NCBI RefSeq assembly: GCF_900111875.1 | Contig: NZ_FOJU01000008.1 | Location: 1 to 64,000 of the forward strand | Reading direction: 5' to 3' | DNA length: 64,000 nt | Source: Poseidonocella pacifica | Lineage (GTDB): Bacteria; Pseudomonadota; Alphaproteobacteria; Rhodobacterales; Rhodobacteraceae | In this document: piece after piece, positions 46,318 through 55,192 of the stretch | Layout: each line of letters opens with the position of its first letter | Numbering within the stretch: the first letter of the stretch is position 1 | Program-made: the position numbers and the translations under genes | The notes under the pieces: model-generated | The model's input: the letters and a program-made list of their open reading frames with translations, nothing else | Told to the model about the DNA's origin: nothing | Databases searched by the model: none

Positions 46318-46450
46318 CTATTGGTTCTCTACTGAGTGCTGGTGATACTCCCACGCGGTGAGCCCGTTGATGCTCTTATGCGGGCGATGGTGACTGTAAT
46401 CGTCACCTCAGGCCGCGAACAGCGCCAGCGCGTGGCGCAGGTTGGCAAGA
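46318..46450 (-). pseudogene. IS3-type transposase C-terminal relic
   Basis: The minus strand reads LRHALALFAA, a TGA in place of Trp, then GDDYSHHRPHKSINGLTAWEY and HQHSVENQ to a TAG at 46,318. This is the conserved integrase-core end of IS3-type OrfB. Nothing upstream remains in frame. Confidence 0.7.
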
Positions 46451-46819
46451 GCATATCTTTCGCCTTTCGCCCCTCACGTCCAGCTTGGGGTTTTTGCGTC
46501 TTGATTAGCCGCTCGAACGCCTTTCTTCGAGGACACTTAGTGCCCGAGGACGTGCGCCCGGCGTGACTGGCGCGGGTCGTGCCCGTCATCCTTAGTGCGC
46601 CGGCTTAGGAGATATGGGGAACCGCTGAACATAGGCTTGGGGCTGCCGGGAACAGTGCTCGTTGGCTCAATGATCCACAAGATTTCACCATGTCGCCTGA
46701 GGCTGTCGATCCTGGAGTAAAATTCCCTAGGTTCGCGGAGTGAAGCTGGACAACTTGGTCGCTTTGGAAAACCCTGATGCCGAGGGGCACCAAGGCCTGA
46801 CCAGTTGCAATATTTCTTT
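46451..46819. other. Gene-free relic region
   Basis: No intact gene. The adjoining recombinase and IS3 fragments suggest eroded mobile DNA, but I recognise no further motif here. Confidence 0.4.
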
Positions 46820-47416
46820 TTAGGCCGATTGCATATGCAGAGCCTTCCCAGTCCACTCGGGATCGTCAATGGCCTGTGCCAGCACCGCAGCGACGTCGCC
46901 GCGCGCGGCCTTGCCCTTGACGTCGACATCGTCGCCGAACCGCATGTCGCGGGTGCCGTCCTCGTCGGTCAGGGCAACCGGGCGGACGATGGCGTAGCTC
47001 AAGCCAGAGGCCTTGAGGTGTTCGTCGGCATCGTGCTTGGCCTGAAGGTAATGGCCCAATTTACTATCGGTATCCGGATTTTCGGCGCCAACTGTGCTGA
47101 GCATCACGAAGCGGAACACTTTGGCGTTGGTGGCGATATCGATCAGCCTTTTCGCACCGTCGCGGTCGACCTTTTCGGTCATCTCTGGGCCGGTTGATCC
47201 GCCAGAACCGGCTGCGAAGACGACCGCATCGCAGCCGTCGCAGACATCGTCATTTAGTTCGGTCAGATCGCCATGGCGCAGGGTCACGTCCGACGAAAAG
47301 CCACTTGTGTCAGAAGAGTCGCGCACAAGGGCAACGGGCGAATGGCCGTTGGATTTCAGCTCTTCAATCAGGCGCACGCCTGTTTTGCCGGTGGCGCCAG
47401 CAACAAGGATATTCAT
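46820..47416 (-). CDS. NAD(P)-binding NmrA/SDR-like protein
   Basis: A 198-aa atypical SDR. NILVAGATGKTGVRLIEEL is the nucleotide motif (residues 2-20), CDAVVFAAGSGG the second strand, and VMLSTVGAENP takes the place of the usual active-site strand without a YxxxK. Similar proteins are NAD(P) sensors or reductases. The start at 47,416 has GGAAAA upstream; TTG at 47,428 is less likely. Confidence 0.85.
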   Translation of the reverse strand: MNILVAGATGKTGVRLIEELKSNGHSPVALVRDSSDTSGFSSDVTLRHGDLTELNDDVCDGCDAVVFAAGSGGSTGPEMTEKVDRDGAKRLIDIATNAKVFRFVMLSTVGAENPDTDSKLGHYLQAKHDADEHLKASGLSYAIVRPVALTDEDGTRDMRFGDDVDVKGKAARGDVAAVLAQAIDDPEWTGKALHMQSA

Positions 47417-47485
47417 TTGATTTTCCAATTCAATCTAATGTCAGGCGAACGGGGTGGACCACGCGATCAACCCCGTTCAGAGGCT

Positions 47486-48160
47486 TCACAGCAAGGCGAG
47501 CAGTTTTTGCGCAGCCGCCTCCGACGATGCCGGGTTCTGACCGGTCACCAGCTTGCCATCGGTGACCACGAAGGAGGCCCAATCGTCGCCCTTCTGGTAA
47601 TTGCCGCCTTTCGATTTCAGCGTATCCTCGACCAAAAATGGCACGACGTTGGTCAGGCCGACGCCTTCTTCTTCCGTGTTGGTGAAACCGGTCACGGTTT
47701 TCCCCGACACCAGCGGCTTTCCGTCCGCGGCCTTGGGGTGCTTGAACACGGCCGGCGCGTGGCAGACAGCACCGACGGGACGGTCGCTTGCGGCGAACGC
47801 TTCGATTAGAGCGGTGCTGTCCTTGTCTTCGGCGAGGTCCCAGAGAGGGCCGTGACCGCCGGGAAAGAAGATCGCGTCATAGCCCTCGGCCGAGACGGTC
47901 GAAAGAACCTCGGTGTTGCCGAGTTCCTTCTGCGCGGCTTCGTCGTCCTTGAACCGCTTGGTAGCATCGGTCTGCGCATCGGCTGCATCGCTTGACGGAT
48001 CGAGTGGCGGCTGCCCACCCTTGGGCGAGGCCAGTGTGACGTCAGCGCCTGCATCCTTGAACACATAATAAGGTGCGGCGAATTCCTCGAGCCAGAATCC
48101 GGTTTTGTTGCCGGTATCGCCCAGCTGGTCGTGTGATGTAAGAACCATGAGAATTTTCAT
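47486..48160 (-). CDS. DJ-1/PfpI-type glyoxalase-like protein
   Basis: A 224-aa class I glutamine-amidotransferase-like protein of the Hsp31/YhbO group. The nucleophile elbow is AVCHAPAVF with Cys133-His134, Glu26 is in FWLEEFAAPY, and IFFPGGHGPLWDL is the oxyanion loop. Such proteins act on methylglyoxal or glycated proteins. Grouped on one strand with two redox proteins. Confidence 0.9.
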   Translation of the reverse strand: MKILMVLTSHDQLGDTGNKTGFWLEEFAAPYYVFKDAGADVTLASPKGGQPPLDPSSDAADAQTDATKRFKDDEAAQKELGNTEVLSTVSAEGYDAIFFPGGHGPLWDLAEDKDSTALIEAFAASDRPVGAVCHAPAVFKHPKAADGKPLVSGKTVTGFTNTEEEGVGLTNVVPFLVEDTLKSKGGNYQKGDDWASFVVTDGKLVTGQNPASSEAAAQKLLALL

Positions 48161-48187
48161 CGGAGTGTTCCCTCTTCTATTCGTGTT

Positions 48188-49219
48188 TCAATCGCTCAGC
48201 TTGACGACACGTTTGCCGAAAGCCTCGCCGTCCAGCAGACCAACAAACGCCGCAGGGGCATGTTCCAGACCTTCAATCATTTCTTCGCGATACTTGATCT
48301 TTCCTTTGGTCACCCAGTCGCTCATCTGCTTGGCGAACTCGGGGTAGAGGTGGCCGAAGTCGTCGAAGACGATAAAGCCGCGCATGGTCATCCGCTTGCG
48401 CAGGATCGTGCCCAGAAGCAGGTTCATCCGGTCGGGGCCGTCCGGCAGCGACGTGGCGTTGTATTGCGATATCAGCCCGCACACCGGGATACGCGCAGAG
48501 GTGTTGAGCAGGGGCATGACGGCATCAAAGACCGCGCCGCCCACATTCTCGAAATAGATGTCGATGCCATCGGGGACAGCAGCTTCGAGCGCTTTGGGGA
48601 ACTTGTCGGCTTTGTAGTCGATGCACTCGTCGAAGCCGAGGGTATCCACGACATGGCGGCACTTCTCTGCACCGCCTGCGATGCCCACAACGCGCAAGCC
48701 CAGGATCTTGCCAATCTGTCCGACCGTTGCGCCGACCGGACCACTGGCTCCGGCGACCACGAGAGTTTCGCCTTCTTTCGGCTGCCCGATCTGGGTCAAA
48801 CCTGCCCAGGCCGTCAGGCCCGGCATGCCAAGGACGCCAAGCGCCCAGGACGGATTATCGGGCGACTTGCCCATGTTGATCACGCCGGTGCCGTCGGACA
48901 GGGCGTAGTCCTGCCATCCGCCGAAGGCCACTACCCAGTCGTCCGTCTCGAAGCCGGCCACGTCCGATGACATGACCTGTGCCACGGTGCCGCCCACCAT
49001 CACGCCGCCGATCTCGACCGGCGCGGCATAGGAGGGCGCGTCGCTCATTCGGCCGCGCATGTAAGGATCAAGGGACAAGTATTCGTTGCGCAAGAGCATC
49101 TGACCGGGTCCGGGGCTGGGCACCTCCGCTGTTTCAAGGCGCAGGGTTTTGCCGTCGGGAGCGCCCTTGGGACGCTCAGCCAGTACGTACATGCGGTTTT
49201 TGGTGTCGGATTGAGGCAT
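48188..49219 (-). CDS. NADP-dependent MDR oxidoreductase
   Basis: A 343-aa zinc-independent medium-chain reductase of the 2-alkenal/curcumin reductase type: RNEYLSLDPYMRGRM near the N-terminus, GMPGLTAWAGL, and the NADP motif VVAGASGPVGATVGQIGK. It reduces alpha,beta-unsaturated carbonyls. ATG 49,219 has AGGA before it. It is first of three same-strand genes, with the DJ-1 and NmrA-like proteins, that suggest protection from reactive carbonyls. Confidence 0.9.
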   Translation of the reverse strand: MPQSDTKNRMYVLAERPKGAPDGKTLRLETAEVPSPGPGQMLLRNEYLSLDPYMRGRMSDAPSYAAPVEIGGVMVGGTVAQVMSSDVAGFETDDWVVAFGGWQDYALSDGTGVINMGKSPDNPSWALGVLGMPGLTAWAGLTQIGQPKEGETLVVAGASGPVGATVGQIGKILGLRVVGIAGGAEKCRHVVDTLGFDECIDYKADKFPKALEAAVPDGIDIYFENVGGAVFDAVMPLLNTSARIPVCGLISQYNATSLPDGPDRMNLLLGTILRKRMTMRGFIVFDDFGHLYPEFAKQMSDWVTKGKIKYREEMIEGLEHAPAAFVGLLDGEAFGKRVVKLSD

Positions 49220-49911
49220 GGGATATTCCTGTTTGTTTGGATGTTTTCGTGCATGTGTGGGGCTGATCACCACGTCACAAGGGGTGCGTACCGCGCGTCA
49301 CGTCGGGTAAGGAGGAACCGGAGAGGCATAGGCGTCAGCCGGACGGGTCAGCTCGTAACTGTGGCTCTGGAGCTGGAAATCAATGCCGAACGGGGCTTCG
49401 ACATCGTCCATGCGTCAGGCCGTTTCTTCGGAGAAATATGCGCGTATCGGCACGCTCTGCTTGCCGCTTGTCGCGACGATTTTCGCCAGCAAGCTTCCGT
49501 TAGCGCGTTCCTGGGTGGCGAAATCGAACGTGCCGTGCTGGCGGTAGGACAAGCTGTCCTGCCAGGGCCGTGTTGCTGTCGAATTCGAAAAGCTCAAACC
49601 TGATCCCGGTCGACTGTTGTGAGGAGTGGGGTGCGCAGCTGCGCCCAACCGGCGCTGAACACAATGGTGCGTATCGGGTCGATGGCGGTTTCGATTGTCG
49701 GCTGCTTGTTATGGTTGATGTGCTGCGTACTGGACTGCCCGGTTCAATCCACAACACTGAGCAGAGGGCGCAACCAGTTTCGCTCAATGGCGTGGGGTGG
49801 TCTCTTGTGCCCGGAACGGTGGTTTTTGGGGAGGGTCTTTTATTGATATTTCTTGAGGCCTAGGGGTACATCCCGCATACATGGGATCGAACCCTGCAAG
49901 ATTTACGTAAA
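49220..49911. other. Stretch without a recognised gene
   Basis: One minus-strand frame (49,415-49,648, ending ATSGKQSVPIRAYFSEETA) has some protein-like character and a second frame follows it, possibly a decayed gene. I recognise neither. The promoter of the MDR gene should lie at the left end. Confidence 0.35.
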
Positions 49912-50340
49912 ATGTCATTTGAGCCTTTGATCCGCGCCGCAGGTGCTATTCCGTCGCATGCTTTTGCCGCGATGGCCGCATTTTTGCTGGCGTTGGTTCA
50001 GTTTGCAGCGCCAAAAGGCACTGTGCCGCATCGGACGCTGGGCTGGGTTTGGGTTGCGCTGATGGCAAGCGTGGCGCTGTCTTCATTCTGGATACACACT
50101 ATCTGCCAACTGCGCGGCTTCAGCATAATTCACCTTTTGTCCGTGTTTGTGCTGATCATGCTGCCGCTGGGTGTCCTTCGCGCACGGCGCCATCAGGTGG
50201 AGTCGCACGCCAGAACGATGAAGGGCCTTTTTTTGGGCGCACTCCTGATCGCGGGCATATTCACGTTCATGCCGGGACGCATCATGCATTCGGTGGTGTT
50301 TGGCACCACTGTTGACCACGGCACATGTAACGCGAGTTAG
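49912..50340 (+). CDS. DUF2306-like membrane protein
   Basis: A 142-aa protein with four hydrophobic helices (AFAAMAAFLLALVQFAAPKG, WVWVALMASVALSSFW and two more). The pattern PKGTVPHRTLGWVWV and RHQVESHARTMKGLFLG matches DUF2306-type membrane proteins, whose conserved His residues may bind a cofactor. Function unknown. Confidence 0.75.
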   Translation: MSFEPLIRAAGAIPSHAFAAMAAFLLALVQFAAPKGTVPHRTLGWVWVALMASVALSSFWIHTICQLRGFSIIHLLSVFVLIMLPLGVLRARRHQVESHARTMKGLFLGALLIAGIFTFMPGRIMHSVVFGTTVDHGTCNAS

Positions 50341-50818
50341 GCGAAGTTTGCGGGGAAATTCCTTGGGACGCAATCCGACCAGTCTGTGATCGCGGCGAGT
50401 AAGAGGAACCCGCGTCGGATAGGAATTCAAGTAATATCCGTGCATAAAAATGGGGTTCGGACGGGTGATGCGCCGTTTCCGCGGCAGGTAAGGATAAACC
50501 GGGTGTCGGAAATACGTCTTGCTGACATTGGGGCCTTTTTAGTTACTCAGCCGGGCCACAATCCCCATCAGACGCCGCGTACGGTGGCGGCCCGCATGAA
50601 ACCCGTTATGGGCAGAAATGCTGCGATCGGGCACAGCCAAAAAACGGATGCTTGATGAGCGCGCTGTCTGAATGCGCCGGATCACGTCACCTTTCGGCGG
50701 ACGCAAAGTGCTCCGTTCCCTGTGATCAACCCTTATGAGAGCCGCGCGACGCTAGGCTTTGACCCATGGGTGTCCGCAAAGTCGCCTTAATTACGCGAGG
50801 ACCCCAGCACGCTCGTCA
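50341..50818. other. Stretch without a recognised gene
   Basis: No convincing coding region; the longest frame (50,386-50,655, plus) lacks a ribosome site and motifs. A strong terminator closes its right end and may serve an unannotated plus-strand transcript. Confidence 0.35.
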
Positions 50819-50856
50819 AGCAGAGGGACATAGCCAAGGCATGTCCCTCTGCTTTT
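50819..50856 (+). terminator. Strong intrinsic terminator
   Basis: A perfect 13-bp stem (AGCAGAGGGACAT/ATGTCCCTCTGCT) with a 9-nt loop, followed on the plus strand by TTTTC and TTTTG. On the minus strand it closes the amide operon but the T tract is weak, so it may act in both directions. Confidence 0.88.
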
Positions 50857-50882
50857 CAGTTTTGCGAGCCACCCTTATCTGA

Positions 50883-51644
50883 TCAGAGTTGCACGCCTTT
50901 GGTCAGTGCGCCGTCAATGACGAGATTGGTTCCGGTGGTAAAGCTCGACGCCGGGCTCGCCAGAAAGACCACGCCGCGCGCAATTTCCTCTGGCTTGGCC
51001 ATGCGCCCGGTGGGGTTTAGAGACAACGCCTCGGCGTAGAGTTCGGGCATGTTGTTTTGGATGTTTTGCCAGATCCCGCCGTCGAAATACGTGTTGCCCG
51101 GCGATACCGTGTTTGCCCGAATACCCTGCGCCGCGAGCTTGTAGGCGAGGCCCTGTGCGTAGTGCACGATTGCGGCCTTGAACGCGCCATATGCTGGACC
51201 GGTGAAGTCAATCTCACGCCCTGATACGGATGAGACCAGAGTGATCGAGGCGGCTTCGCTCTTCTCCAGCCACGGCATGGCCGCATTCACCAGCCGAACC
51301 GAATGCATCATGTCCGTCTCAAACCCGGCCTTCCAGGCATCCTCGTCATCCGCGACGGCGAGGGCCGAGACGTTGCCGATCACGATGTCGATCCCGCCAA
51401 GCGTCTCGGCTGCCTCCGCGACCCAGGCCTCGAGTGCGTGTTTGTTCGACACATCGACCACCGCGCCATGCGCCGTAGCACCACTCGCCTTCAGCTTTGC
51501 GACGGCCGCATCGACATCCGCGCCCATGCGCGCACAGATCGACACAGCGGCCCCTTCAGCCGCGAGGATTTCGGCGCAGCGCAGGCCGATACCCTTGCTG
51601 CCGCCGGTAACAAGAGCGCGCAGCCCCTTCAGACCTAGATCCAT
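50883..51644 (-). CDS. SDR-family oxidoreductase
   Basis: A 253-aa classical SDR with TGGSKGIG (13-20), catalytic Ser in VSSVSG and Tyr-x3-Lys in YGAFKAA. It is last in the amide operon, 18 bp after the formamidase gene. The substrate is unknown; presumably it acts on the carbon skeleton freed by amide hydrolysis. Confidence 0.88.
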   Translation of the reverse strand: MDLGLKGLRALVTGGSKGIGLRCAEILAAEGAAVSICARMGADVDAAVAKLKASGATAHGAVVDVSNKHALEAWVAEAAETLGGIDIVIGNVSALAVADDEDAWKAGFETDMMHSVRLVNAAMPWLEKSEAASITLVSSVSGREIDFTGPAYGAFKAAIVHYAQGLAYKLAAQGIRANTVSPGNTYFDGGIWQNIQNNMPELYAEALSLNPTGRMAKPEEIARGVVFLASPASSFTTGTNLVIDGALTKGVQL

Positions 51645-51662
51645 AACTTCAACTCCCTGCTA

Positions 51663-52655
51663 TCATTTCAGATATTTTTTCTCGATCCCGGCGGCGAGGC
51701 TGTATTTCGGATCAACCATGTTCCCCAACCGTACCTTGCCGCACATCGTGAGCAACATGTAGGCGTCGGCTTCCGACTGCCCTGTTTCATCGGCGACCCA
51801 ACGCACGAGCTCGCGGTAGGCGATGCGGGCCGCGTCTTCCATGGGGCGGGCCGAGCCGATGAACATCATCTTCTCCTCCGTCTCAAGCTGCGGCCATGAA
51901 TTGCCGTGCCCCTTGATCAGGTCGATATGAATTTCGACCGTGGCGGGAATTTCGAGAGCAACACCGCAGAGCTCGCCGTCGCCCTGGATGGCGTGGCAAT
52001 CGCCAAGGTACAAGTAACCGCCGTCGGTATTCACCGGGAGATAGATGATTGAACCGGGCGCCACGTCCGGCACATCCATGTTGCCGCCGTAATAGTCGGG
52101 TTGCAGCGAAGAAATCGCTTCGATCTGAGGCGAGGTTCCGATGGTGCCGATGAACGGTTCATAGGGCAGGGTGAGCGTGTCGGACCAGTGAACACCGTGC
52201 TCGTCCACGACGACTTTCTTGACCTTTTCAGGCAGGGGCGGGTTGAGCAGGGCGGTGTCTCCCGTGGCCACAAGTCCGCCGAATTCGGTCAGCAAGCAGG
52301 TGGTCCCAACAGGTTGTTCCCCGCGCGGTGTAATGGAGATGATCCGAACGGCGAGCGCATCGCCCTTTTCCGCGCCCTTGACGTAGATCGGCCCCGTCTG
52401 AGGATTGAGAAACGGGAAGTTGAGGTGAGAGGACGGGTTGTCGACCACCTCGGTGATCGCGCCTTCAAAGGCGTCGTGGGTTTCGACCGTGACGACCGCG
52501 CCGGGCTCGACTTCGAGGACCGGGTCCGCGTAGGGACCGTAGACGTAGTGAAAGGTGCCCTGATCCTCGATGGTGATCTTGTGGCGGGTCCCTTCGACAC
52601 CTTTGGCGACGCCTTTTTGGGCCATGATGGATGTGCTGAGCCAGGACATGTTCAC
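51663..52655 (-). CDS. Acetamidase/formamidase family enzyme
   Basis: A 330-aa FmdA/AmdA-family amidase. Landmarks are VEPGAVVTVETHDAFEGAIT, GPIYVKGAEKGDALAVRI, LYLGDCHAIQGDGE (metal and acid site) and the C-terminal ADAYMLLTMCGKVRLGN. These enzymes hydrolyse formamide or short aliphatic amides to ammonia and acid. The N-terminus is long; a start at the second or third in-frame Met is possible. Follows the amide importer in the same operon. Confidence 0.92.
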   Translation of the reverse strand: MNMSWLSTSIMAQKGVAKGVEGTRHKITIEDQGTFHYVYGPYADPVLEVEPGAVVTVETHDAFEGAITEVVDNPSSHLNFPFLNPQTGPIYVKGAEKGDALAVRIISITPRGEQPVGTTCLLTEFGGLVATGDTALLNPPLPEKVKKVVVDEHGVHWSDTLTLPYEPFIGTIGTSPQIEAISSLQPDYYGGNMDVPDVAPGSIIYLPVNTDGGYLYLGDCHAIQGDGELCGVALEIPATVEIHIDLIKGHGNSWPQLETEEKMMFIGSARPMEDAARIAYRELVRWVADETGQSEADAYMLLTMCGKVRLGNMVDPKYSLAAGIEKKYLK

Positions 52656-52690
52656 GTTTTCCTTTTGCTGGTCTTGATTTTCATCGGGTT

Positions 52691-53404
52691 TCAGATGGTC
52701 AGGTACTTGCGCACTTCACTGCGGGATCGGATTTCTTCAGGACCAAGGTCGGCGACGATCCGGCCCTTTTCCATGACGTGGCCACGGTCGGCCAGCGACA
52801 CGATCAGATCAAGGTTCTGCTCAACCAGCAGTACGGCAACGCCGGTTTCGGTGTTCAGAGACCGCATGTTGCGCGCGATGTCCTTGATGATCGACGGCTG
52901 GATACCTTCGGACGGTTCGTCCAGAAGCATCAGCGCCGGATTGCCGATCATCGCGCGCGCAATGGCAAGCTGTTGCTGCTGGCCCCCTGAAAGCGTGCCG
53001 GCGCGCTGTCGGCTTCGTTCTTTCAGGATGGGGAAGAAGCGGTAGACTGTTTCATAATCCGGCGTAACGCGCCCCTTTCCGGCAACTTCGCCCACGATCA
53101 GGTTTTCGCGGATCGTAAGCTCGGGAAAGACTTCGCGCCCTTGTGGAATATAGCCGATGCCATTGCATGCGCGAGTGTCGGCGCCGTCCGCAGTCGCATC
53201 GCGACCATTGAAATGGATCGTTCCGGCGCTGGGCTTCAACAGCCCGGTCAGGGTGCGCATCAGCGTGCTTTTACCAACACCATTTCGGCCCACCACGGCG
53301 ACGATCTCGCCAGGGGCGATGGTCAGATCGACCCCTTGCAGAACGGTTTCTCCGCCATACCCGGAGCGGAGGCCGGAGATTTTCAGAAGCGGCTGTTCAG
53401 ACAT
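52691..53404 (-). CDS. ABC ATPase, UrtE/LivF type
   Basis: A 237-aa ATPase: Walker A GRNGVGKST (about 36-44), GYIPQGREVFPELT, signature LSGGQQQQLAIARAM, Walker B LMLLDEPSEGIQPS. The phrase EGIQPSII is typical of urea/amide UrtE. It overlaps the UrtD-like gene by 8 bp. Confidence 0.93.
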   Translation of the reverse strand: MSEQPLLKISGLRSGYGGETVLQGVDLTIAPGEIVAVVGRNGVGKSTLMRTLTGLLKPSAGTIHFNGRDATADGADTRACNGIGYIPQGREVFPELTIRENLIVGEVAGKGRVTPDYETVYRFFPILKERSRQRAGTLSGGQQQQLAIARAMIGNPALMLLDEPSEGIQPSIIKDIARNMRSLNTETGVAVLLVEQNLDLIVSLADRGHVMEKGRIVADLGPEEIRSRSEVRKYLTI

Positions 53405-54116
53405 CGGCGGTCCCCAAATAGATTTCCTGCACGCCCGGATGATCGATGACCTCGGCGATCGTGCCTTCGGCAAAGATCGATCCAAAATGCAGCACTGTCA
53501 CCCGCCGCGCGATCTGTTCGACAAAAGCCATGTCATGTTCGACGGCCAGTATGGTGATGCCGCGTCCGTTGAGATCATGAAGCATTTCGCCGGTCTTGCG
53601 AGTCTCATCGGGGGACATGCCCGCGGTCGGTTCGTCCAGCAGCAGCAGCTTGGGCTCCACCCCGACGGCCATGGCGATTTCCAGCCACTGCTGCTGGCCA
53701 TGTGACAGAATTCCGGCCGGGGTCATCTCTTCGGATTGCAGATCCGTGAAATCCAGCATCTCGCGGATTGTCGCGCCAAGGCTCTGACCATGCAGATGAT
53801 CCTGAAAGGCAACTTCGAGGTTCTGGCGCACGGACAGGGCCTTGAAGATGCCCGGCACCTGGAATTTGACCGATATGCCTCGCCGGATGCGCTGGAATGA
53901 CCGCAGGGCAGTAATGTCGCTGCCGTCAAAGGTGATGGTTCCGGCGTCGGGCGCGTGTTCGCCTAGGAGGAGGCGGAAAAAGCTCGACTTGCCCGCGCCG
54001 TTTGGTCCGATCAAGCAGTGCATGGCCCCGGCAGAGAGCGAAAAGTCGATGCCGTTCGCAACGACCACGCCACCAAACGCCTTGCGCAGGCCCTGAACCC
54101 TAAGGATCTCGGTCAT
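53397..54116 (-). CDS. ABC ATPase, UrtD/LivG type
   Basis: A 239-aa ATPase with Walker A GPNGAGKSS (37-45). The signature is LSHGQQQWLEIAMAV, the variant seen in urea and short-chain amide transporters rather than LSGGQ, and Walker B is LLLLDEPTAGMSPDE. Its start overlaps the UrtC-like stop (ATGA); the long upstream extension of the frame is a shadow. Confidence 0.93.
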   Translation of the reverse strand: MTEILRVQGLRKAFGGVVVANGIDFSLSAGAMHCLIGPNGAGKSSFFRLLLGEHAPDAGTITFDGSDITALRSFQRIRRGISVKFQVPGIFKALSVRQNLEVAFQDHLHGQSLGATIREMLDFTDLQSEEMTPAGILSHGQQQWLEIAMAVGVEPKLLLLDEPTAGMSPDETRKTGEMLHDLNGRGITILAVEHDMAFVEQIARRVTVLHFGSIFAEGTIAEVIDHPGVQEIYLGTADV

Positions 54117-55192
54117 CGCTTGCTCCCCCGGAAAACTCGGCCCATCAGGGTCATTGCAGCGACGATCAGCCCTTCGGGTGCGGCCAGAACTGTCACGAGG
54201 AGCAGGGCGCCCATCACGACCAGCGCGTACTGGCTTCCGTAGATCGTGAGAGTTTGAAAGCCTGCGAGTACGATCAGCGTGCCAATCAGTGTCGCGGTGA
54301 TGTCGCGCCGTCCGCCGACAGCGACCCAAACGATAGGCAGAGCGGCGGACGTCAGACCCATGCTGGATGGGGTGATATATTGTCCCCACGCGGTATAGAG
54401 CGCGCCGGACAGGGCGGCAAAGGCGCCCCCGATGCCAAAGGCCAGCATCTGATAGAGCCGCACATCATAGCCAAGCATCCCGACGCGGTGCGGGTTTTCC
54501 CGGATTGCCACCAGCACGTTGCCAAAGGGCGAATTGAGCATGATGCGCAGCCCGAGGTAACAGATCACGACCAACCCCAGCAGCAGGTAATAGAGCGACG
54601 GACCGGGATAGAGGACGATATCGCCACCGAACCATGGAAGGGTCAGCGGCGGCATCCCGGACATGCCGTTGAACCCGTTCAGGCGCGCCTCGCCGATACG
54701 CCACTGCGGCCCGGCGGTCTGCGCCATGAAGGTTTCCAGCACCAGTGTCACCGACAGGGTGACGATGCCGATGAACACGCCCTGAATGCGCCCGTAGAAC
54801 ATGAAATAGCCGATCACCAGCGCGAAGAGCCCGCCGATCGCCACCGCCAGAACCAACGCCAGAAGGGTCAGCCCATAGGCAGCACCCAGGTTCAGTGTGA
54901 TCACGCCATAGGCATAACCGGCGAGACCAAAGAACGCGGTTTGTCCAAAGCTGAGCGCGCCAGCATAGCCCCAGACCACGCCCAGCCCCATGGCCATGAA
55001 GGTCCAGATCAGGAAATAGGCGGCATTGCCCACGGTCCAGGCATCGGCCATCAGCGGATAGGCGGCGGCGGCGGCCACGGCGACGGTGGCCGCAACCCAA
55101 AACGCCGGTCCGCGCCCCATGGTCTGCGGCCCCTCAAGGCGGGCCAGAAGGCTGCGGGTGCGGCTGCGCGGTGCAGTCTCGGAAGAGATCAT
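54113..55192 (-). CDS. ABC permease, UrtC/LivM type
   Basis: A 359-aa branched-chain/urea family permease with about ten membrane helices. Landmarks are GALSFGQTAFFGLAGYAYG and IRENPHRVGMLGYDVRLYQ. The N-terminal 25 residues are polar. The start overlaps the UrtB-like stop by 4 bp. Confidence 0.92.
   Translation of the reverse strand: MISSETAPRSRTRSLLARLEGPQTMGRGPAFWVAATVAVAAAAAYPLMADAWTVGNAAYFLIWTFMAMGLGVVWGYAGALSFGQTAFFGLAGYAYGVITLNLGAAYGLTLLALVLAVAIGGLFALVIGYFMFYGRIQGVFIGIVTLSVTLVLETFMAQTAGPQWRIGEARLNGFNGMSGMPPLTLPWFGGDIVLYPGPSLYYLLLGLVVICYLGLRIMLNSPFGNVLVAIRENPHRVGMLGYDVRLYQMLAFGIGGAFAALSGALYTAWGQYITPSSMGLTSAALPIVWVAVGGRRDITATLIGTLIVLAGFQTLTIYGSQYALVVMGALLLVTVLAAPEGLIVAAMTLMGRVFRGSKR

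Noticed and set aside
50386-50655. 89-aa plus-strand frame as a gene
   Set aside because: No ribosome site, no recognisable motif, and composition unlike neighbouring proteins; left as unassigned sequence.
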